Assembly (NCBI GenBank): GCA_015520895.1
Contig: WAPH01000031.1
Coordinates: 1-16,293 of the forward strand
Origin: Nanobdellati archaeon
GTDB taxonomy: Archaea > EX4484-52 > JAADEF01
Direction: 5' to 3'
DNA length: 16,293 nucleotides
This document shows, piece by piece, positions 6,548-13,872 of this stretch (its first letter is position 1; each line of letters starts with the position of its first letter). Under the pieces are notes generated by a model. That model had not been told where the DNA came from. It ran no database searches and saw only the letters and a program-made list of their open reading frames with translations. A program made the position numbers and the translations under genes.

Positions 6548-7996
6548 TTAATACAACCATCTTTTAAGGTCTCTCAACATCTTAATATCGGTTGTGTAAA
6601 CATCTCTCACATCTTTAAATCCGTAATAATTCATAATGATTCTTTCCAAACCTAGTCCCCATGCCAAAACTTTAACCTCTTCTCCCAATAAAGGTTTAAC
6701 TACTTCTGGTCTAAACATACCCGCGCCTGCTAATTCAACCCATCCCTTCTCAGGCATAAATACTTCTATTTCTAAAGATAACTCCGTATAAGGAAAGTAG
6801 GCGGGTCTCACTTTTATCTTATCATATCCCATTTTTTGAAAAAATATTTTCAGATAACCCAACAAATGCTTAAAATTCACATTATTGCTAGCAACAAAAC
6901 CCTCTACTTGATAAAATTCAAATAGATGCTTCCAATCTAAAGTTTCATTTCTAAAAACCTTACCAATTGCAAAGTATTTGGCGGGCAAATCATGAGGATT
7001 CAATGAAGCTAATTGTAAAGCAGATAATACGGTTGTATGTGTTCTCAATAGCAGTTTAGAAGCATAAGTTTCTTTCCATGTATAGTTCCATCCATCACTT
7101 TTTTCATCTCCTCTTTCATGCATCTCTTTTACTCTTTTAACAATTTGCCTATCTGCATTTATTCTAGGAGCAGAATAATCCAAATAAAAAGTATCTTGCA
7201 TTTCTCTAGCAGGATGATCCTGAGGAGTGAATAAAGCATCAAAATTCCAAAAGGCTTGTACTATCTTATTCCCCGTCATTTCTTTAAATCCCATATCTAA
7301 CCATATCTTTCTCACATACTCTATCACTTGAGTAACAGGATGTTGCTTCCCTGAATAAACCTGTTGAGCAGGTGAGTTAACATCAAATTTCTTAAATTTC
7401 TTATCTTTCCATTTTTTAATTACTTCAGGAGTGAGTTCGGTTATCTCTTCAATAATTCTTATATTTTTATCCTTCATTTCTGGCTTTAACCTCACATAAA
7501 CATAGGTTTTAGCCAAAACTTCCAAAAAACGACGCTTTTTTAATTTCTTAATATCTTCTTCCTTTATTTTTTTACCCTCTTTCACTTTCTTTAATAATTC
7601 CTTCTCCTTGTTATCTATGCTTTCCTTAATTAATCTAACTATTCCTTTATCTATAACAATTGCACCTTTACTTTTAGCCCAGGCTATTGCTATCTCCTTA
7701 TCTCTTACATTCAAATCTTTTATATGAGTTTCACCATGATCTTTTAGAAAGTTAATGAGTTGTTCTTCAGGCAACCCTTCTTTTAAAGCTTTCTTACCTT
7801 CAGAAGTTAATGATAAAATAACCTCGTCTTGTTCCCATTTTTCAACAATATCCAGAGATTCCATTTCTAAAATAGTTCTCATCACTATAGATTGATCTAT
7901 ATTTAATTTTTGTGCTATATCTAACACTTTGGCTCTATCATGCTTTTTAAGGTAATCAAATATTTTTTTTCCTACAGGAGATAACATCAATTCCAT
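6548..7996 (-). CDS. pheS: Phenylalanyl-tRNA synthetase alpha subunit (archaeal type)
   Basis: The catalytic subunit has an N-terminal winged-helix region (SPVGKKIFDYLKKHDRAKV onward) and a class II synthetase core. The class II signatures are visible: motif 1 around HPVTQVIEYVRKIWLDMGF, motif 2 with FRNETLDWKHLFEFYQVEG, and motif 3 with AWGLGLERIIMNYYG. DHPAREMQDTFYL is the usual PheS segment before motif 2. The frame stays open to 8125, overlapping the OPRT-like gene, but those extra residues do not resemble PheS. ATGs at 8002, 7996 and 7987 are all possible. I favour 7996 (MELMLSPVGKK, 482 residues), because a TTTTAAAA box at 8020-8027 is centred 27.5 bases upstream and no Shine-Dalgarno is present. 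The 3' end joins pheT with a 10-base gap. Confidence 0.94.
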   Translation of the reverse strand: MELMLSPVGKKIFDYLKKHDRAKVLDIAQKLNIDQSIVMRTILEMESLDIVEKWEQDEVILSLTSEGKKALKEGLPEEQLINFLKDHGETHIKDLNVRDKEIAIAWAKSKGAIVIDKGIVRLIKESIDNKEKELLKKVKEGKKIKEEDIKKLKKRRFLEVLAKTYVYVRLKPEMKDKNIRIIEEITELTPEVIKKWKDKKFKKFDVNSPAQQVYSGKQHPVTQVIEYVRKIWLDMGFKEMTGNKIVQAFWNFDALFTPQDHPAREMQDTFYLDYSAPRINADRQIVKRVKEMHERGDEKSDGWNYTWKETYASKLLLRTHTTVLSALQLASLNPHDLPAKYFAIGKVFRNETLDWKHLFEFYQVEGFVASNNVNFKHLLGYLKIFFQKMGYDKIKVRPAYFPYTELSLEIEVFMPEKGWVELAGAGMFRPEVVKPLLGEEVKVLAWGLGLERIIMNYYGFKDVRDVYTTDIKMLRDLKRWLY

Positions 7997-8019
7997 ATGC
8001 ATAAAATAAATCTTATAAG

Positions 8020-8027
8020 TTTTAAAA
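8020..8027 (-). promoter_or_regulatory. A/T promoter box for pheS-pheT
   Basis: TTTTAAAA overlaps the last codons and stop of the OPRT-like gene and is centred 27.5 bases before the pheS ATG at 7996. A second candidate, CTTATAAGA (8010-8018), would instead match the ATG at 7987. Either way pheS probably has its own promoter in addition to any read-through from upstream. Confidence 0.4.
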
Positions 8028-9074
8028 ATCTTCTTTTTTGCTTTTTTTAATTTTAGGCATAATATCATGGCTATTACACATCGCATAATAGAAAATACCT
8101 TGTTCATTAAATTTTTTTCTAACATCTATTTCTTTTCGATCATATAAAGCAATTATTGCTTTAACATTCAAACCTAAGGATCTAAGTTTTTGAACTTCCT
8201 TTATTACAGATGATCCTGTGGTAACAACATCCTCGATAACAATTACTTCAAGAGAAATGAGATCTTTTAAAAAAAGGTCTAAAGGGAGTATACTTTCATT
8301 TATCCTGCTCTTTATAGAAGAATCATAAAAAATAGGTGAAGTTATTATTTCTTTAATATCATTATGCTGCTTCTTTAATATCTTTAAAGGTTTGCTTAAA
8401 TCTAAAAAAGAATCAAGTTTAGAAGGTAAAATCAAAATATTTCCATAAGGTTTTCCTATAAAATACTTATCTTCGGGTAAACCATGATCTTTTGGTTTTT
8501 TTCTTAATTGAGGAAGATAATAATTCTTTCCTGAATATTCATAGAACTTACCCGCTAACAAAAAAGCTACTTCTCTATATATACTTTCAGGATCTCCATA
8601 AATACTATCAACTTTTAGACTTCCCTCCACAAAAAGTTCTTTTAGATAGTTTACAACAATAGTTAATTCAAGTAAATTAATCAATTCTACTCTATTTTCC
8701 TTAACCTTAAGATAATATAAACTTCCTGGTGTAAAATAAGATCCTTTTTTTAATACTTTATGTGTGTTATATAAATAAGCAAATTGAGCAAAAAAACCTG
8801 CTTTTACTGCTCCTTCAGGTACTCCATAAAAAACAGTATAATTAAAAGGGTTGTAATAATAAGTAAGCAAGGATTTTTCTTTACAAAAAGTTACTATATA
8901 TTTTCCCAATCTTGATGCTGATAATAAGGTCTCAGTAGTTTTTCTTAAATTTGCGTAAAAGTTAGATATTTTACCAGATTTAAGAGTTACACCTTCTGGA
9001 TAAAACTCAAAACATCCTAAATTTATTAAATATCTTACATATTCTTCCTTTTTAGACCAATAATTTTCTTTCAT
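8022..9074 (-). CDS. Orotate phosphoribosyltransferase-like protein with large insertions
   Basis: Three stretches identify the OPRT family, which makes OMP from orotate and PRPP for UMP synthesis. They are the N-terminal LINLGCFEFYPEGVTLKSG (residues 16-34, cf. FtLkSG), RKKPKDHG (191-198, the usual RKxxKdHG loop) and VIEDVVTTGSS (279-289, the PRPP-binding loop). At 350 residues it is far longer than the usual 180-220. One extra block lies between residues about 103 and 190 and another between about 210 and 275. Residues 82-102 (FYGVPEGAVKAGFFAQ) and 159-179 (YGDPESIYREVAFLLAG) look like two versions of the same strand-helix element, hinting at a partial duplication. No OMP decarboxylase domain is recognisable. 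The key loops are intact, so activity is plausible. Substrate is uncertain, so I give no gene symbol. Confidence 0.8.
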   Translation of the reverse strand: MKENYWSKKEEYVRYLINLGCFEFYPEGVTLKSGKISNFYANLRKTTETLLSASRLGKYIVTFCKEKSLLTYYYNPFNYTVFYGVPEGAVKAGFFAQFAYLYNTHKVLKKGSYFTPGSLYYLKVKENRVELINLLELTIVVNYLKELFVEGSLKVDSIYGDPESIYREVAFLLAGKFYEYSGKNYYLPQLRKKPKDHGLPEDKYFIGKPYGNILILPSKLDSFLDLSKPLKILKKQHNDIKEIITSPIFYDSSIKSRINESILPLDLFLKDLISLEVIVIEDVVTTGSSVIKEVQKLRSLGLNVKAIIALYDRKEIDVRKKFNEQGIFYYAMCNSHDIMPKIKKSKKEDF

Positions 9075-9108
9075 AAATATATTTTATAAAAAATATTTAG
9101 ATAAATTT

Positions 9109-9762
9109 TTAAAATCCTCCTAATACATCAAAAGGATTAAATTCCTCTCCTTTTTTCTGCTCTTTCTTAATTTCTTCTTGATCATTACCTACAAGATTTA
9201 ACTCAGAAGATTGCTCTCTCTCTTTTAATAAAGAACCAAACACACCAGAAGGTAGATTGTTGCCGGAGTTTTCCTTGTTCTCGGTTATAGAAGAAGTTTC
9301 TGTGGTTGGTACGATAGGTAAAGAAGATATAATATCAGAAGGAGAAGGTGATTGATCAACAGTATCGTCTTTTTTAAAATAGTTAGAAGGAGGGTGTTGT
9401 TCTTCTTCGGTAAACACACCATAATTTCGCTCTTCACCTTTAGCAAATCTTTCTTTAACGGATTTAACAATATAATGGTTTTCCCACATTCTCTTCGCAT
9501 CCTCTTTATTTTTTGAATTGTTATTTTCAAAAGAATTGATATTTAATAAAGAAGGCTTAACCTCTTCTTTTTTCTCTTCACCCAATCTTAACTTTATAAA
9601 TTGCTTAGGTTCTTCATTTTCCTCTAAAGAAGAAGTAGAATGAACTAATCTAACCTCTTTTTCCTTTTCTTTAGGAAAGGTTATGTTTCCCTTGCCTTTT
9701 TTATATTCAACAATTCCTAATGCTGTAAATATTAATGAAGTTAAAGCAAAAACCTCCCACAT
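9109..9762 (-). CDS. Membrane-anchored, highly charged protein paired with MinD-like ATPase
   Basis: I do not recognise this family. The 217-residue product starts MWEVFALTSLIFTALGIVEY, a single short membrane anchor, followed by about 195 residues that are rich in E, K, S, N and P and look largely disordered. A more ordered stretch may lie at RMWENHYIVKSVKERF. The C-terminus is a distinct short motif, NPFDVLGGF, preceded by a charged run, and could be a docking peptide. The ATG at 9762 is supported by GGAGTGA a few bases upstream, and it follows the MinD-like stop with a single base between. That spacing makes translational coupling likely, so the two proteins probably act together. An adaptor or membrane receptor for the ATPase is the natural inference. 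T6 (9088-9093 on this strand) may end the transcript. Confidence 0.7.
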   Translation of the reverse strand: MWEVFALTSLIFTALGIVEYKKGKGNITFPKEKEKEVRLVHSTSSLEENEEPKQFIKLRLGEEKKEEVKPSLLNINSFENNNSKNKEDAKRMWENHYIVKSVKERFAKGEERNYGVFTEEEQHPPSNYFKKDDTVDQSPSPSDIISSLPIVPTTETSSITENKENSGNNLPSGVFGSLLKEREQSSELNLVGNDQEEIKKEQKKGEEFNPFDVLGGF

Positions 9763-9763
9763 T

Positions 9764-10540
9764 TTATTCACTCCACAACACTATATCTCTGTTTAAAAAA
9801 GCTTTAATTCTCTCGAGAATACTCAATTTTTCAGGTGTTTTAGATTCAATTAATGCATTTGCTATTTTGCTTATAAGCATTTGTTGTTCTGTTCCCTTTG
9901 CAATATTAACGAAAGGAATACCTAAAACAATACTTTCTTTAAACTTCCTATGGTATCTTATTCTCCCTAAAACTTTACATCCTAATCGCTTCTCTATCTC
10001 CTCATCAGTTAATTCGTAATGAACATTCTTAGCTTGATTAACCACCACGCCGGCAATAGGTTTATCCAAATCCTCGGCAAACCTTTTCAATAATAAAGCG
10101 TTACGCAAAGAAGGTTCATCAGGAGTAGTTACAAGAACTACTTCATCTGCAACTTTCAAAGCAGTTTCCACTTCTTTATTAACTCCTGGTGCAACATCTA
10201 ACAAAATCACATCAGCCATACCTAAAAGCGGTTTTAAAGCTTTCTTAAAACCGCCCATGTTATGCTCTATTTCATCTACATTAGCAGGCACTACATAAAA
10301 ACCTGCTCTATGCTTATATAAAGCATGTGTAATATAAGCCTCGTTTCTTATAACATCATTAAGTGTTACAATAGAAGCAGCAGGAATTCCGAGATGTAAA
10401 GCTAGATTTGGAGCGGTTAAATTAGTATCAATAATTATTACTCTTTTACCTTGATTTACTAATGCAGAAGCTAAATTTGTAGTTAAAGTGGTTTTACCCA
10501 CGCCTCCTTTACCTGAAGCAATAGCTATAACTTTGGTCAT
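9764..10540 (-). CDS. MinD/ParA-family ATPase
   Basis: MinD-like ATPases bind membrane as ATP dimers and position cell structures such as division sites, archaella or chemosensory arrays. The deviant Walker A is KGGVGKTT (residues 11-18, with the signature Lys 11), followed by VIIIDTNLTAPNLALHLG (34-51) and a Walker B-type LLDVAPGVNKEVE (113-125). The C-terminus ERIKAFLNRDIVLW is amphipathic and could be a membrane-targeting helix like that of MinD. The DTN at residues 38-40 has Asn where many MinD proteins have a second Asp. The 258-residue length is typical. The start at 10540 has AAGGTGAT just upstream, so this gene uses a Shine-Dalgarno although its divergent neighbour does not. It is translationally coupled to the membrane-anchored gene after it. 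Confidence 0.88.
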   Translation of the reverse strand: MTKVIAIASGKGGVGKTTLTTNLASALVNQGKRVIIIDTNLTAPNLALHLGIPAASIVTLNDVIRNEAYITHALYKHRAGFYVVPANVDEIEHNMGGFKKALKPLLGMADVILLDVAPGVNKEVETALKVADEVVLVTTPDEPSLRNALLLKRFAEDLDKPIAGVVVNQAKNVHYELTDEEIEKRLGCKVLGRIRYHRKFKESIVLGIPFVNIAKGTEQQMLISKIANALIESKTPEKLSILERIKAFLNRDIVLWSE

Positions 10541-10574
10541 TCTATCACCTTAATATATTATGTATTTTAATCTT

Positions 10575-10580
10575 TATATA
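10575..10580. promoter_or_regulatory. Symmetric TATATA box between the MinD-like and glycosidase genes
   Basis: TATATA is its own reverse complement. It lies 26.5 bases before the rightward ATG at 10604, which fits a leaderless start. It lies 37.5 bases from the leftward ATG at 10540, leaving about 10 bases of leader, enough for the Shine-Dalgarno seen there. No other convincing box lies in this 63-base gap. Confidence 0.5.
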
Positions 10581-10603
10581 GTTTAAGGTTGTATTTATTT
10601 TTT

Positions 10604-12544
10604 ATGGTAGAGCATCAATTACCTCGATTCATATTAAGCTCTCCAAAATTATTTTTTTATCTAACAAAAGAAGGGGAGTTTTATGATAAATGGATGGGTC
10701 TATGGAGCAATACATACAAAATTATAGATTACTTAGCTATAAAAATAGAAGATCAATGGCTTAATAGCAAAAATATTATAAAAAGCGAAAGAAAAAATTC
10801 TAGAGAACTTATCTTAGTTTATGCTTTTAACAACAAAGAAATAAAAGTATTATATTCTTTATCTTCCTATGGTTTAAAGATTAAAGTTGTAGGTATTGAA
10901 AAATTCGAGGTTGAGATCGGTATTAACATAAGAGTTAAAGAAGAAAATTATCATTTAAGAGAATATGAGGTTCAAGAAGATACTTTCAGAGACGTCTATG
11001 TTTTCAAAGATGAATATGATAGAAAAGTAGTTATAGGTTTAAAAGAAGGGAAAATAAAACTCCTTAATAAATATTATAAAGAACATTATCCTTACCCTCA
11101 CGAAAAACAAAGATGTTTAGTCAGCATATTTAACATAGAAAATAACGAGTTTTTCATAACTTATTCCAAAGAAAAATTTGATAAATATATTGCTTCCCAA
11201 CACGAAGAAGAAATAAAGAAGTATAAGAAAGAATTGAATAATGAAAAGGACAAACTTAACATAATACCGCGAATATCTCAGCAAGCGTTTGTTGAGGAAG
11301 TATTAATTAATTTTAAAAATGCTATTGATGCAGTATTAAGTTTAAGAAAAGAACATAAAGGCAAAGTTTTTTATGTAGCAGGGTTGCCTTGGTTTAATGA
11401 ATTTTGGGCAAGAGATGCATTATGGGCTAGTTTTGCATTAATAGGTTTGGATAAAAAAGATGATGTAGAACAGCTACTTTTCTATCTTTCTAAACACATA
11501 AACGAAGAAGGACATATGTTAACTAGAAAGGAATTTCATAAAAATTCAGGAGAATATCATGGAGATGATGTATTGCCTTTATACCTCATAGTCTTAAAGT
11601 ATTATGTTAGTGTTTACGGAAATGAAATATTAGAAAAGAAAGAGATAAAAGAAGTATTTAGAAAAACAAAAAAATATTTAGAAAAACACGTATTTAACGG
11701 ATTAGTTATGCATCGAAGCACAGGTACATGGATGGACAGTGTTGCTAAAGAATGGATTGCCTTAGATATCCAAGCTTTATGGGTAAAAGCATTAAAATGC
11801 TGGAAACACTTAGATAAAAAATTTAACTTATATTATGAAATTTTGCTCAAAGGTTTACTAAGGTTCTATAGAGAAGGGTCATGGTACAGATTTGTTGATC
11901 CATTGAGCAATAATGTTGCTATTAAAGATACAGCTAATGCTTTTTTATTAACATTTTTGGATATAGTACATGGTGTTTATGCTAAAGCAGTTTTAGAAAA
12001 TGGTAAAAAACTTATTTCCCAATATGGCGTTGCTTTAGAAAATCCAGATAATATTACTTTTAATGAAAAAGGTTACCACTCAGGAGCGTCATGGCTTTTA
12101 GTTACAGGATGGGCTTTGGTTTCTTATCTTTATCATGGTTATGAAGAAGAAGCAAAAAAATTGTTTAATGTTTTCTTCGAGGATAGAAAAAGGTTCAGCG
12201 AAGGTACTTATAGCGAAGTATTAGCATGGAACACAGGAGAGTTAATAGGTTGTGGACACCAATTATGGAGTGCTTCCATACTATTATTCGCGCTAACGTT
12301 TGGATTGTTTGGAATAAACATTTCCAAAAACCTTACCTTATCACGACCACTTATTTTAAGAAAAATTGCTAAAAAAGCGGAATTAAATTCATCACTAAAA
12401 ATAACCTTCGAAAATAGAAATGACGAATGTGTTATTATTATTCATAATAAAGAAATAGAGGAAGTAAAAGACGGTATTAATTATAAGAAATTAGCAGTGT
12501 TTAAAAAGGAGGCTGAATTATATGATATTGCAAGAAAAGCGTGA
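10604..12544 (+). CDS. Glycogen-debranching-type (amylo-alpha-1,6-glucosidase-like) glycosidase
   Basis: The C-terminal two-thirds (about residues 225-570) fits the six-hairpin glycosidase domain of glycogen-debranching enzymes (GDE_C). The blocks are LPWFNEFWARDALWASFAL near 261-279, TWMDS (375-379), GYHSGASWLL near 490-499, and YSEVLAWNTGELIGCGHQLW near 536-555. The Asp of TWMD and the Glu of YSEV occupy the positions of the likely catalytic pair. The first 220 residues form a divergent beta-rich region. A related GH15 glucoamylase is the main alternative; the TWMD and GHQLWS blocks favour debranching. I start at ATG 10604, giving 646 residues, because the TATATA box lies 26.5 bases upstream; a TTG at 10589 would fall inside the promoter. 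No signal peptide is evident, so it is probably cytoplasmic. It overlaps the next gene by 23 bases. Confidence 0.82.
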   Translation: MVEHQLPRFILSSPKLFFYLTKEGEFYDKWMGLWSNTYKIIDYLAIKIEDQWLNSKNIIKSERKNSRELILVYAFNNKEIKVLYSLSSYGLKIKVVGIEKFEVEIGINIRVKEENYHLREYEVQEDTFRDVYVFKDEYDRKVVIGLKEGKIKLLNKYYKEHYPYPHEKQRCLVSIFNIENNEFFITYSKEKFDKYIASQHEEEIKKYKKELNNEKDKLNIIPRISQQAFVEEVLINFKNAIDAVLSLRKEHKGKVFYVAGLPWFNEFWARDALWASFALIGLDKKDDVEQLLFYLSKHINEEGHMLTRKEFHKNSGEYHGDDVLPLYLIVLKYYVSVYGNEILEKKEIKEVFRKTKKYLEKHVFNGLVMHRSTGTWMDSVAKEWIALDIQALWVKALKCWKHLDKKFNLYYEILLKGLLRFYREGSWYRFVDPLSNNVAIKDTANAFLLTFLDIVHGVYAKAVLENGKKLISQYGVALENPDNITFNEKGYHSGASWLLVTGWALVSYLYHGYEEEAKKLFNVFFEDRKRFSEGTYSEVLAWNTGELIGCGHQLWSASILLFALTFGLFGINISKNLTLSRPLILRKIAKKAELNSSLKITFENRNDECVIIIHNKEIEEVKDGINYKKLAVFKKEAELYDIARKA

Positions 12545-13502
12545 AGAAACGACGATTTATTTTTATACAGGGGAAATTAAAAATTTGCTTTTGTTCAGAG
12601 AAGACAAAGTCACAGGGAATAAAAGTATAATAAATCATTCTCGAGCATTGAGACCACATAGCATTCAACAACATTCTCAACTAGAAGTTGCTAAAGAAAT
12701 AAAAAAAACTGAAAAAGTATGTATCTTCTGCCAATACGAAAATGAGGAATTACCTTTAGCATCAAAAGAAAAAAGATATGAGAAAGGCGAAGCAGTAATT
12801 TTCCAGAATAAATATCCTTTTGCTGAAAAGCATTATGTAGGAATAATAACTAAAAAGCATTTTGTTAATATATTTAAAGTAAAGCATTTTCGCGATGTTT
12901 TTTTAGCATTTAAGGAATTAATCGAAGACGAATTAAGCAATGAGTATTTTTACATTAACATGAACTTTTTGCCTCCTGCTGGTGCTTCTATTGTACATCC
13001 TCATGTGCAGGCATTTACATTTGCAAAACCCACTCCAAAGCATCAACTAATCATTGAAGGTATGAAAAAGCATGGAAAGGAGAAGTGGTTAAAAGAACAT
13101 AAAGATAAAGGACTACAAATCTCTGAAGGAAATTCATTTGAAATATTTGCAACATTTGCACCAACGCTAAATTCAGAAATAGCATGGGTTTCTTACGAAA
13201 ATAGAAGATTAAATGATCTTAAGAATAAAGAGTTAAAAGAAATGAGTAATATAATTGTTAGCATTATAAATTATTATCTTCATCTAAATCCATTTAACGC
13301 CTTTAACTTCGCTATTTACGAACATGAGCAGCATGGTGTATTAGGTTTTATAGGTTTGAGAAAGCCATTAACTAAATATTATAGTTCAGACCGCGGCTTT
13401 TTAGAAAATTATCATGGAATGCAAGTAATAAGTACTTATCCAGAAAGTATAGCGAAAGAATTGAAAAAAAGTTTTAAGTTTATTTCATCATACCGAAAGT
13501 GA
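12522..13502 (+). CDS. GalT-like nucleotidyltransferase of the HIT superfamily
   Basis: The protein combines hallmarks of the galactose-1-phosphate uridylyltransferase branch of the HIT superfamily: NHSRALRP (38-45), a CIFC pair (67-70) that could bind zinc, and the catalytic triad region NFLPPAGASIVHPHVQAF (148-165) containing HPHVQ. In characterised members the second His of this motif carries the nucleotidyl group between sugar phosphates. The substrate could be galactose-1-phosphate, or glucose-1-phosphate as in ADP-glucose phosphorylases; the sequence does not decide. GGAGG about 9 bases upstream of the ATG supports the start, even though it overlaps the end of the glycosidase gene. Pairing with a debranching-type enzyme suggests it handles sugar phosphates from glucan breakdown. 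The 3' end overlaps the convergent GtrA gene by 23 bases. Confidence 0.82.
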   Translation: MILQEKREETTIYFYTGEIKNLLLFREDKVTGNKSIINHSRALRPHSIQQHSQLEVAKEIKKTEKVCIFCQYENEELPLASKEKRYEKGEAVIFQNKYPFAEKHYVGIITKKHFVNIFKVKHFRDVFLAFKELIEDELSNEYFYINMNFLPPAGASIVHPHVQAFTFAKPTPKHQLIIEGMKKHGKEKWLKEHKDKGLQISEGNSFEIFATFAPTLNSEIAWVSYENRRLNDLKNKELKEMSNIIVSIINYYLHLNPFNAFNFAIYEHEQHGVLGFIGLRKPLTKYYSSDRGFLENYHGMQVISTYPESIAKELKKSFKFISSYRK

Positions 13503-13872
13503 TTATCTTATGCATTGCAAAACTCCATAAAAATACAATACCCACAGATAAAACAGCAGCTATCATTTTTGATAATGCAATATATTCAACAAAAAAGTAA
13601 ATTAACAACTCATTCCAAATCAAGCTTGTTGATGCAACTATTAAAAAAACAGTGAATTGTTTTGTTTTGTTACGATACGTGTTCTTGAAGGTATATTTTC
13701 GGTTTAAAGTGTAATTCAATACCGCACCTGAGACGAAGCCAATAGCTGCAGATACTAAATAATAAAGGTTAAGGATATAAGCAAGCACGTAAAACATAGA
13801 TAGATTAGTTACTGCTGCCAACCCCCCTATAATAAAATATTTGACTAATTGCCGTATTACATCACTTGACAT
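13480..13872 (-). CDS. GtrA-family membrane protein
   Basis: The 130-residue protein starts MSSDVIRQLVKYFIIGGLAAVTN, the typical GtrA opening. It has four hydrophobic segments, at about residues 10-30, 36-55, 74-93 and 98-118. NYTLNRKYTFKN near 53-64, between helices 2 and 3, is the family's most conserved loop. GtrA proteins are thought to help move lipid-linked sugars across the membrane. The frame stays open a further 14 codons upstream, but the ATG at 13872 gives the family-typical start and overlaps the upstream flavoprotein gene by 11 bases. It is the last gene of the leftward sugar operon. No GtrB-type glycosyltransferase gene is present in the window, although GtrA often neighbours one. 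Confidence 0.85.
   Translation of the reverse strand: MSSDVIRQLVKYFIIGGLAAVTNLSMFYVLAYILNLYYLVSAAIGFVSGAVLNYTLNRKYTFKNTYRNKTKQFTVFLIVASTSLIWNELLIYFFVEYIALSKMIAAVLSVGIVFLWSFAMHKIITFGMMK

Noticed and set aside
7997..8125. Longer pheS start reaching 8125.
   Set aside because: The extra residues overlap the OPRT-like gene and do not resemble any PheS N-terminus. Better starts with promoter boxes lie at 7996 or 7987.
9285..9530. An 81-codon open frame on the minus strand inside the membrane-anchored gene.
   Set aside because: It is an out-of-frame shadow of a low-complexity, AT-rich gene, with no ribosome binding site and no recognisable product.
11653..11696. Two near-copies of TATTTAGAAAAACA in the glycosidase gene.
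   Set aside because: Short, A-rich, coding in frame for similar helical residues, and common by chance in DNA of this composition.
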